Below, in pieces: positions 43,935 to 51,451 of a stretch of DNA of 64,000 bases. The notes under the pieces were generated by a model. It was not told the origin of the DNA and ran no database searches. It saw nothing but the letters and a program-made list of their open reading frames with translations. Every line of letters starts with the position of its first letter. Positions within the stretch are counted from its first letter, which is position 1. The stretch spans positions 267,830-331,829 of the forward strand of contig CAMDKI010000004.1 in the NCBI GenBank assembly GCA_945901065.1, in the 5' to 3' direction. This stretch comes from Chitinophaga pinensis (GTDB taxonomy: Bacteria > Bacteroidota > Bacteroidia > Chitinophagales > CAIOSU01). Made by a program: the position numbers and the translations under genes.

Positions 43935-45539
43935 TTAAAAGTATTGTTGGTACATGCCAGCAATTAGTTCTTTTGCAGAGTGTGCGTTCATATGCCCCAA
44001 CACTTTCATTGGCTCTGCATGGTTCATATCAGTTACTATCCATTGTGCATTGTCAATTGATTGTGCCGTGCTTATCAACTCATCCAATTTACTTTCATGT
44101 CCATTACAGTACACCAAGTATTTATTGAGCATTGGCAAATAGCGATAAGTGGTAAACAAAGCAGTCAAGTATTGGTTGAAGTCGTTTTGGTTTGCTATTT
44201 TGGCTAGATTGGTAAAAAGCCTAGTGGTAGCTACAAGTTGCGCCTCTCTGCCATCCTCATCATCGGCATAAGGGAAACCATTGGCATAGAATAACATTTC
44301 ATACAATACTTCCTTCGTTAATGTAGTATGATGCTCTGGCAGGATGGTACCATCCGCAATTGCTTGCTCAATGGTATTGCTGGTAAGGTTTTCTTGTTCT
44401 TCTTGTTGGCTCTCCGCTTTCAATGCCAATTCGTACCATGCACGTATTTGGCTTGCCATATCCAAAAACATCTGCTTGTTGTATTGCTCTCGGTAGGTAG
44501 TATCCGGCAAATTGGCTCCATCGTATAACGCCACCACTTTGGCAAGCTCGCTAGCTGGCCAATACTCCAACGAGTATGCCTGCGGCATAACAACGGTATT
44601 GAAAAACAGAATAATGTCCCTTTCGTTGCAGAAACGCACCAAGTCGGGCATTTCGTGCCAATTGAGCGTAATGGGGCAAACCGCAAAATTCATGCGAGTA
44701 CCTTTCCGGCGGGTATATTCGTAGAAATAATTGAAATTCTCCCATACCTTATCGTACTTGGCGTTTAGCCTTATACTTTCGTAAGTCTCCTTTACTATTG
44801 AATCCATAGAGATAACGATATGGCAATTGAGCTTATCCAGCAGCGTTTTTACCCGCTGGTTTAGCACCGTAGCATTGGTAGTAATGTGCACCCTTACATT
44901 CGGGTTTACCTCCACAAAAGTATCCCATATCTTATAGTACTGGTCTATTAAAAATGGCTCCCCACCTAAAAAACGGGCATCGAGCAAGTGTGGTATAAAA
45001 GGCTTTAGTTGTTCAACAAAGTTGTCGTCGTAGGGGTTGTGCATCGGCGATTTATGCTCTCGGTTCTTACGAATGGACGAAGAGAAATAGCCATTGCACA
45101 TTACACATTCCAGGTTGCAGGTGTTACTTATCTCAAACTCCATGCACGTGGGCATTTGCATAAACTTGCCTCTGGTAATTAAGCCCTGCGCTTTTTTAGC
45201 GTATTGCACCAATTTGTTTTCGGCCACATAATCATACGCCTTAGCTCGGGAGTTATGGTAGTTGCCACTGGTAAGTTGGTAGGCGCAAAGCGAGCAGCCC
45301 CCGCCAAGGTCGTTGTTTTTGATGTACTCCCTAAGTTCGTCAGCCTTTTTACCCAACCAAATATCCATTATTGAATTGTTGGGGTATGAACCCAACACGT
45401 GCGTGCGGTTGTAGCAACAAGCGGTTACATTGCCATTCTGCTCAAAGTTGAGATTGGTAAACGGGGCATGGCACAAAACACTCTTATCGGGTGTGGTGCG
45501 CACGGCGTTGTAGGCTTTAATGATTTCGGGTGATAGCAT
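43935..45539 (-). CDS. Radical SAM protein with N-terminal Twitch/SPASM-like cluster, copy 1
   Basis: A 534-residue radical SAM enzyme. The [4Fe-4S]-SAM motif is C141xxxC145xxC148 (TCNLECVMCNG), followed by LGGEPFL and other TIM-barrel motifs. Ahead of it, residues 23-85 carry a second cysteine group: C23 (CHAPF), C41-C42 (TACCYN) and C82/C85 (GGGCSLC), which looks like a Twitch/SPASM auxiliary cluster placed at the N-terminus instead of the C-terminus. The C-terminal 200 residues are helical. I chose the ATG at 45539 because the upstream TTG at 45554 lies within a perfect -7 element. Substrate unknown; the cluster around it suggests a sugar, lipid or peptide on the cell surface. Confidence 0.88.
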   Translation of the reverse strand: MLSPEIIKAYNAVRTTPDKSVLCHAPFTNLNFEQNGNVTACCYNRTHVLGSYPNNSIMDIWLGKKADELREYIKNNDLGGGCSLCAYQLTSGNYHNSRAKAYDYVAENKLVQYAKKAQGLITRGKFMQMPTCMEFEISNTCNLECVMCNGYFSSSIRKNREHKSPMHNPYDDNFVEQLKPFIPHLLDARFLGGEPFLIDQYYKIWDTFVEVNPNVRVHITTNATVLNQRVKTLLDKLNCHIVISMDSIVKETYESIRLNAKYDKVWENFNYFYEYTRRKGTRMNFAVCPITLNWHEMPDLVRFCNERDIILFFNTVVMPQAYSLEYWPASELAKVVALYDGANLPDTTYREQYNKQMFLDMASQIRAWYELALKAESQQEEQENLTSNTIEQAIADGTILPEHHTTLTKEVLYEMLFYANGFPYADDEDGREAQLVATTRLFTNLAKIANQNDFNQYLTALFTTYRYLPMLNKYLVYCNGHESKLDELISTAQSIDNAQWIVTDMNHAEPMKVLGHMNAHSAKELIAGMYQQYF

Positions 45540-45551
45540 AGCTTCTATTAC

Positions 45552-45559
45552 CAAATATA
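45552..45559 (-). promoter_or_regulatory. -7 promoter element (TATATTTG) of radical SAM copy 1
   Basis: It matches TAnnTTTG exactly on the minus strand and is 12 bases from the ATG. The same element and spacing precede copy 2. The predicted leader is under ten bases. Confidence 0.55.
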
Positions 45560-45584
45560 GCTATTAAATAGTTCTAGGTGAATT

Positions 45585-47201
45585 TTATACTACCTGTTCA
45601 AACAAACTAGCATACTTCTCAAACACCAATTCCTCTGATGGTTGTTTCAAAAAGCGAAGCTGCAAGAATGCCCCATTGGCACCAAGGTCGTATGCGGCCT
45701 GGTCTTGTTTTGGTGTTCTTTCCAATATTGGCATTACCATGGCTACCCGTCGCTCTAAAACGCCATCATCACTAGTGCCCATCAGTTTATCCAGTACCTT
45801 CAAAGCCTCCATAAAGTTCATTATGTGCCTTAGGGGCGTCGATTGCAGTCGCAGTTGAGTAATGGCTTCTGGTAGGTTAGGAGCATTTAACAAGTCTAAT
45901 AACTGCTCATTTTGGGGCAATTGTTGTGCAAGTTTAACTCCCTCGCCATTATGGTTTATTTCGGCATACCAGCATATGATGGTGCTTGCAAGTAATTGTG
46001 CATCTTCATCAATAGGTAGCAAAGACTGTATGTATTCCGCATCCAGCACCACTTGCTTAAATAGCTCTAAATCTGCCTCAGGGTTTTCTTCCTTTTCTTG
46101 CAGCCAATACTTCAACGTGCCAATGTATTCTTTATATACTAACACATTGTTGGTAGCAGTTGGGTTGCTGGTAGTTGAGGGTAATCCACGCTCAAAGTGA
46201 TTGATGACCTCTTTTAGTCTGTCCTTTTCTAAGTATTGCAACGATAAGTACTCGGGTGCCCAAACAATGTTAAAGTGCAGGTTTATGCCTTCCGCATTGG
46301 CTACTTGAAGCATGTTTGGCATCGTTTTCCAGTTAGTGGCTATGGGGCATACTGCGAAGGTTAGATAAGTTTTTTTCTCTCGAGTCAGTTTTTTAAAAAA
46401 CTCCAAGTTTTCCATCATCCGGTCATACTTGGCATTTAAACGGATGCCTTCGTAGGTGTCTTTATCTAATGAATCGATGGACAGGATAATAGCCACGTTA
46501 AGCTTCTCTAGTATGTTCTTGCCGCGATTATTAAGTATGGTACCGTTGGTGGTGATGTGTACTTTTATTTTAGGGTTCACCTCAATGATGCGCTCCCATA
46601 TGTCATAGTATATGTCAATCAAAAACGGCTCGCCACCTAAGAATTTCATATCCGTAAGGTGCGGCATAAACTCCGTAAGCTGGTTCACAAAATCGGCATC
46701 GTAAGGACTTTGCAGCGCAGGTAGGTGCTCCCTGTTTTTGCGAATACTAGAGGAAAAGTGCCCTGAACACATAGTGCATTCCAAGTTGCAAGTATTGCTT
46801 AGTTCAAATTCCAAAATACGCGGGTAGCCCAAGCTGTTGATGCCCAAAAACGATTTTAGCTTATCGGTAGTAGTGGGCGCAGGGGCAAATTCATCGTAAT
46901 GATATGCTTTGGTGCCTTTGTAGTTGCCTGCCAAAATCAAATCTTGGCAAGTGCTACATCCGCCACCCAAATCATTTTTCTTGATATTATCGCGTAGTTT
47001 TTCGGCGGCAGGGCTAGTCCAAGCTTCATTTATGGTTTGCTTAGGATAGCGGCCCAGCACTTCTTTTCGGTTGTAACAGCACGCTACCATATTGCCATTA
47101 GGCTCAAAATTGATGTTCACAAAAGGGGCATGACAAAGCAAGCTTTTGTGGGTAGTTTGGCGCGCGGCATTGTATGCCTGTAGTATATCTGGGCTAAGCA
47201 T
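45585..47201 (-). CDS. Radical SAM protein with N-terminal Twitch/SPASM-like cluster, copy 2
   Basis: A 538-residue paralogue of the next gene downstream. The radical SAM motif is C138xxxC142xxC145 (TCNLECTMCSG). The N-terminal auxiliary cysteines are at exactly the same positions as in copy 1 (23, 41, 42, 82 and 85), with identical CHAPF and DLGGGC contexts. The core (KFLGGEPFLIDIYY, HITTNGT, RLNAKYD) is highly alike; the C-terminal halves differ strongly, which suggests different substrates or partners. It starts at ATG 47201 with its own promoter, and its 3' end is 45 bases from the start codon of copy 1. Related Twitch-type enzymes are often found in glycan loci. Confidence 0.88.
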   Translation of the reverse strand: MLSPDILQAYNAARQTTHKSLLCHAPFVNINFEPNGNMVACCYNRKEVLGRYPKQTINEAWTSPAAEKLRDNIKKNDLGGGCSTCQDLILAGNYKGTKAYHYDEFAPAPTTTDKLKSFLGINSLGYPRILEFELSNTCNLECTMCSGHFSSSIRKNREHLPALQSPYDADFVNQLTEFMPHLTDMKFLGGEPFLIDIYYDIWERIIEVNPKIKVHITTNGTILNNRGKNILEKLNVAIILSIDSLDKDTYEGIRLNAKYDRMMENLEFFKKLTREKKTYLTFAVCPIATNWKTMPNMLQVANAEGINLHFNIVWAPEYLSLQYLEKDRLKEVINHFERGLPSTTSNPTATNNVLVYKEYIGTLKYWLQEKEENPEADLELFKQVVLDAEYIQSLLPIDEDAQLLASTIICWYAEINHNGEGVKLAQQLPQNEQLLDLLNAPNLPEAITQLRLQSTPLRHIMNFMEALKVLDKLMGTSDDGVLERRVAMVMPILERTPKQDQAAYDLGANGAFLQLRFLKQPSEELVFEKYASLFEQVV

Positions 47202-47213
47202 GGCTAATACATT

Positions 47214-47221
47214 CAAATATA
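47214..47221 (-). promoter_or_regulatory. -7 promoter element (TATATTTG) of radical SAM copy 2
   Basis: It is an exact match to TAnnTTTG, 12 bases before the ATG, identical in sequence and spacing to the site in front of copy 1. Confidence 0.55.
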
Positions 47222-47287
47222 CCTATTTTTACAGGGTTCTACAATCCAACTATCCTGAATCAAGATACCCATATCATCATTGCATCG

Positions 47288-48343
47288 GTGCACCGCAGGG
47301 CGTTTTCAGAAACGTTTATACGCCAGCATGTGGCGCGTTTGCCGTTTAAGGTAAGCTATGCTTGGGGGGCATATTTGGGTTATGGGCTTAATGATACCGA
47401 GTTATTGCCTGAATGGCGAGCGAGACTGCCCTTTTTAGGAGAAATTGCATTACAGGACAAATGGGTAGCAACTATTAAAAAGCAAAACGTAAAATTAGTG
47501 CTAGCAGAGTATGGCCCTGTAGGCGTACATTGGTTGCCCGTTTGTCAAAAAGCAGGCATCCCATTACTCGTATATTTTCATGGTTTTGATGCAACAAGAG
47601 GCGATATTGTAAGGCAATACAAATTGAAATACAAGGAGTTATTTAAATTTGCTTCAAGCATTTTTGTAGTATCTGAACCAATGAGGCAATTGCTATTGAG
47701 TTGGGGAGCGCCTGAATCAAAATTGGTATTAAATCCTTGCGGTGCCGATAGTTCCATGTTTAGATACCAAGAACGGGATAGTAGCCAGCAAACAGTATTA
47801 TCAGTTGGTCGCTTTGCCGCCACTAAACGCCCCGATTTGGTGATTAAAGCTTTTACCCAAGTGCTGAAGGATATGCCCAAGGCTCAATTACGAATGGCTG
47901 GGGCAGGAGAGATGCTGAAAGAGTGTAAGGCTTTAGTAAGTAAATTGGGGCTTAATAGTCAAGTACATTTTATTGGTGTATTAACACCCGAACAAGTGGT
48001 GCACGAAATGCACGAGGCCAACGTATTTGTGCAACATTCCATGACTACACCTGACGGTGAAACGGAAGGCGCACCAGTGGCCATTATGGAGGCTGGTGCC
48101 ACAGGCTTACCAGTGGTAAGTACCATCCATGCAGGCATACCAGAGATAGTTGAGCATGACAAAACGGGCTACCTAGTGCCCGAAGGAGATACTGAAGGTA
48201 TGGCGCAATACCTTGTAAAACTGTTGCAAAACGGCACGTTGGCCAATCAAATGGGACTTGCTGCAAGCCAAAGAATTGCAGCACATTTCTCTGTGGAGCA
48301 AAATATCCGCATCTTAACGCAAACCATCGAAAAGCATTTGTAG
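47288..48343 (+). CDS. Family 4 glycosyltransferase
   Basis: At least 351 residues of a GT-B retaining glycosyltransferase. The donor-side motifs are present: VLSVGRFAATKRPDLVIKAF, and EGAPVAIMEAGATGLPVVST with the ExxxxxxxE pair. The GTG at 47288 is the first conventional start, but it leaves out the first beta strand: the upstream in-frame sequence reads NQDTHIIIASVHRR, as expected for a GT4 N-terminus, and is preceded by a CTG at 47255. The real start is probably CTG at 47255, or an ATG was lost. It is divergent from radical SAM copy 2. It lies two bases before asnB. Confidence 0.85.
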   Translation: MHRRAFSETFIRQHVARLPFKVSYAWGAYLGYGLNDTELLPEWRARLPFLGEIALQDKWVATIKKQNVKLVLAEYGPVGVHWLPVCQKAGIPLLVYFHGFDATRGDIVRQYKLKYKELFKFASSIFVVSEPMRQLLLSWGAPESKLVLNPCGADSSMFRYQERDSSQQTVLSVGRFAATKRPDLVIKAFTQVLKDMPKAQLRMAGAGEMLKECKALVSKLGLNSQVHFIGVLTPEQVVHEMHEANVFVQHSMTTPDGETEGAPVAIMEAGATGLPVVSTIHAGIPEIVEHDKTGYLVPEGDTEGMAQYLVKLLQNGTLANQMGLAASQRIAAHFSVEQNIRILTQTIEKHL

Positions 48344-48345
48344 CT

Positions 48346-50190
48346 ATGTGCGGAATATTGGGCGTAATACCAACCATTGACCATAATCGATTTCAATCGG
48401 CATTGGATCGATTGACGCACCGTGGGCCAGATGGAGAAGGTATTTGGCAACATCCGTTGGGTAATATCACGCTAGGGCACCGCAGGTTGGCTATTATCGA
48501 CCTAAAGCCTGAGGCCGCGCAGCCTATGTCTTTGGGCAATCTTACCATTACCTTCAATGGTGAGATTTATAACTATCGTGAACTTAGATTGGAATTGGAA
48601 GGACTGGGTTTCCATTTTCGCACCGGAAGCGATACTGAAGTGTTGCTGGCTGCTTACCGTCAATGGAAAGAGCATTGTCTGGATAAGCTAAAAGGTATGT
48701 GGGCGTTTGCAATCTGGAACGAAGATGACAAGACCTTGTTTTTAGCCCGCGACAGGTTTGGCGAGAAGCCTTTATTCTATTCACAAAAAAACAACCAATT
48801 CGTCTTTGGCTCAGAGATGAAAGCTTTGATGGCTTTGGGAGAAGGATGGATGCCTAGTGAAAATTTCAAAAAACTAGCCAAGCAATACGACCGTTACGAA
48901 AGCAGCTGCGATACTTTGGTGGAGGGCATTAGCCGATTCCCTGCAGGGCATTATGGGGTGTATAAAGATGGCCAATTGAGGTTAACCCAGTATTGGGATA
49001 CTCTCTCGCACCTTGTCAATCCATCAACCTCTTTCTATGCACAAACAGAGCAGTACCGACATCTTTTTGAAAAATCGATAGCACTAACCCTGCGTGCCGA
49101 TGTACCAGTTGGTGCGGCTATCAGTGGTGGATTAGATTCATCTTCGGTGCTTGGGGCAGCTTGCCAATTTACGGGAAAAGATAGATTGAGTATGGCTTTT
49201 ACCGCTACTTTCGCAGGTAGTAGAATTGATGAAAGCGAGTATGCAAGGCAGCTAGCCATTGATAAACACATCCCGCTGCATGAGGTTTCCCTTGACCCAT
49301 TGAAGGCTTTGGCCAACTTATCCGACGACCTCTATTATTTTGAAGAGATATACCGTACCCCGCCCTCACCAATGATGGAGTTGTATAGCCATTACCGCCA
49401 ACAACAAGTATCCGTAAGCGTTGATGGGCATGGACCCGATGAAATGTTTAGTGGTTATGGAAACTTCATGCTACTAGCTTTAATTGATGCAGGAATTGAT
49501 CCATCGAAATGGAAAGACATCCTCAATACTTACGAAAATGCACAACCTGATAGGGGCATCGTAAAGGCGCATAAAGCAGGCAACCATCAAGTGCTTTTGA
49601 TGCAGGCCTGCCGCTTAAAAGAACAATGGCTGGACGAGAAACTACCCAATATCATCCGCAACGAACAGCTGCATAAGGAGGCTATTAAACAGATGGGGTA
49701 CTACAATTATGCCTTGTATCAACTGTTTCATTATACTATATTCCCAACTTTGCTCCGCAATTATGATAGATTCTCCATGCGCTCAGGTGTAGAGATACGG
49801 ATGCCTTTTTTGGACCCTGAATTGGTAGCCTTTAGCTTCTCCATCCCTTGGCAGAGCAAAATAAAGGATGGGTATAGCAAGGCTATTTTGCGAGAGGCAG
49901 TGCGCCCATGGTTGCCGCAAAATATAGTGGAGCGGAAAGATAAGATAGGTTTTCAAGCGCCATTGGCCGATTGGATGCGTGGTCCGTGGAAGGAGTTTTT
50001 GCAAGATACTATTGCCTCCGACAGCTTTAAGTGCTGCGAATTGATTGAAACTGCCAAGACCATTCTACTATTGGATAAGGTATGGAACAATAACAAAGCT
50101 ACCAACGAAGAAGCTGAGGAGGCATGGCTAGCATTGTCGCCATACCTTTGGCAACAACACTTTTTTAATAGAGCCATTCAAACTCCATGA
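48346..50190 (+). CDS. asnB: Asparagine synthetase (glutamine-hydrolysing)
   Basis: A 614-residue two-domain amidotransferase. The N-terminal glutaminase domain starts MCGILGV (Cys2 is the nucleophile) and continues LTHRGPDGEG; the C-terminal synthetase domain has the PP-loop SGGLDSSSVLG. It makes asparagine from aspartate, or amidates a sugar acid in some polysaccharide loci. Its position between two glycosyltransferases, with two- and four-base spacing or overlap, favours a glycan-related amidation, although a housekeeping role is possible. Confidence 0.94.
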   Translation: MCGILGVIPTIDHNRFQSALDRLTHRGPDGEGIWQHPLGNITLGHRRLAIIDLKPEAAQPMSLGNLTITFNGEIYNYRELRLELEGLGFHFRTGSDTEVLLAAYRQWKEHCLDKLKGMWAFAIWNEDDKTLFLARDRFGEKPLFYSQKNNQFVFGSEMKALMALGEGWMPSENFKKLAKQYDRYESSCDTLVEGISRFPAGHYGVYKDGQLRLTQYWDTLSHLVNPSTSFYAQTEQYRHLFEKSIALTLRADVPVGAAISGGLDSSSVLGAACQFTGKDRLSMAFTATFAGSRIDESEYARQLAIDKHIPLHEVSLDPLKALANLSDDLYYFEEIYRTPPSPMMELYSHYRQQQVSVSVDGHGPDEMFSGYGNFMLLALIDAGIDPSKWKDILNTYENAQPDRGIVKAHKAGNHQVLLMQACRLKEQWLDEKLPNIIRNEQLHKEAIKQMGYYNYALYQLFHYTIFPTLLRNYDRFSMRSGVEIRMPFLDPELVAFSFSIPWQSKIKDGYSKAILREAVRPWLPQNIVERKDKIGFQAPLADWMRGPWKEFLQDTIASDSFKCCELIETAKTILLLDKVWNNNKATNEEAEEAWLALSPYLWQQHFFNRAIQTP

Positions 50191-51344
50191 CCCCAAATCC
50201 AGCTATAGTTGTGGTAGCCTACAATAGGCCACAAGCGCTCAAAGGCTTGTTGGATTCGCTTGTTAAAGCGGATTACCAGGGGTTGAAAGTGGAGTTGGTA
50301 ATATCTATTGATGAAGGAGGAGAGAAGGCAGTAATAGCCATGGCCGATAGTTTCGTTTGGCCGTTTGGTAATAAGCTGGTATCAAAAAAAACCGTTCGTC
50401 TCGGGCTAAAAAACCATATAGTTGCTTGTGGCTCCTTTACCAGATTGTTCAATTCGATAATTGTACTGGAAGACGATTTGGAGGTGGCCCCTGGCTTCTA
50501 CACTTTTGCCTTAAACGCTTTGAAGGCTTGTGCGAACGATTCAATCGTTGCAGGTATCTCCCTTTATAGCCACGCCATTTCTGAGTGCACCTACGAAAGT
50601 TTTAAGACTTACCCAGATGGGCACGATACTTATTTAATGCAGTTTCCTTCGTCGTGGGGGCAATTATGGACAGAACAACAGTGGCATGGGTTTCTTTCTT
50701 GGCTGGATAACCACGAAAAACAAGCGCATACCTATTTGCCACCTTTTGTGCAACGATGGGGCCAAAATTCTTGGAAAAAGCTGTTTCTGCAATATATGAT
50801 AGAAGAGAGCAAGTATTTCTTTTATCCCAAGCACTCTTTTACTACCAACAAAGGATACCCAGGCGTTCATTTTGCATTGAGATTGATGCTATACGATGTG
50901 CCATTATATAGTGGTAAAGAGCTTACCTTATCGGCCTTAGAGAACTTACAACGTTTTGATGCCCATTTTGAGATGGAACCGGAGACATTGAAACGACTTG
51001 CAGGAGAGGAGCTTGAAGATACCTTTGAGTTTAACTTGTTTGAGGCCAAAGACCCAAATGAAGTGAAAGCAAAATACTTTATCGGACACTTATCTCTTTT
51101 TGAGTCGAAGCAATTACCCAGCAGTTTTACCGAGGTTATCAAATCTTTTAGCCAACTAACGGAATTGAAACTAACCCCAACCAAGTATTACCAAAGCCCC
51201 CGAATAGTGCGTGTAGAAGAAGCCGAATATTATTGGCGTACACAACGAAGAATCCATAAGCCTAGCGCAATTGGTAAATGGTTTTTTATTGCTAAGTACA
51301 ACGTCTTTAAGTACCTAAACGCTATTCGTCAAAGGTTACAATAG
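50187..51344 (+). CDS. Glycosyltransferase, family 2/GNT-I-like
   Basis: A 385-residue GT-A protein that starts IVVVAYNRPQALKGLLDSL, has the metal site VLEDDLEVAPGFY (about residue 93) and a Trp-rich acceptor region (SWGQLWTEQQW). The C-terminal 120 residues are helical and specific to it. It overlaps asnB by four bases, and no gene follows directly, so it ends the operon started at the GT4 gene. Sugar specificity is unknown. Confidence 0.82.
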   Translation: MTPNPAIVVVAYNRPQALKGLLDSLVKADYQGLKVELVISIDEGGEKAVIAMADSFVWPFGNKLVSKKTVRLGLKNHIVACGSFTRLFNSIIVLEDDLEVAPGFYTFALNALKACANDSIVAGISLYSHAISECTYESFKTYPDGHDTYLMQFPSSWGQLWTEQQWHGFLSWLDNHEKQAHTYLPPFVQRWGQNSWKKLFLQYMIEESKYFFYPKHSFTTNKGYPGVHFALRLMLYDVPLYSGKELTLSALENLQRFDAHFEMEPETLKRLAGEELEDTFEFNLFEAKDPNEVKAKYFIGHLSLFESKQLPSSFTEVIKSFSQLTELKLTPTKYYQSPRIVRVEEAEYYWRTQRRIHKPSAIGKWFFIAKYNVFKYLNAIRQRLQ

Positions 51345-51435
51345 TTTGTATTGTTCTATATTAACCGAAATTTTCAGTACGCCATTATCGATATTTTAAT
51401 AGCTAATAATGGTGGGTAGCTGCAACTAAAAACCC

Positions 51436-51443
51436 TATATTTG
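51436..51443 (+). promoter_or_regulatory. -7 promoter element (TATATTTG) of the TMTC-like gene
   Basis: It matches TAnnTTTG exactly, eight bases before the ATG at 51452. The predicted leader is about five bases. Confidence 0.5.
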
Positions 51444-51451
51444 TTAGGTAT

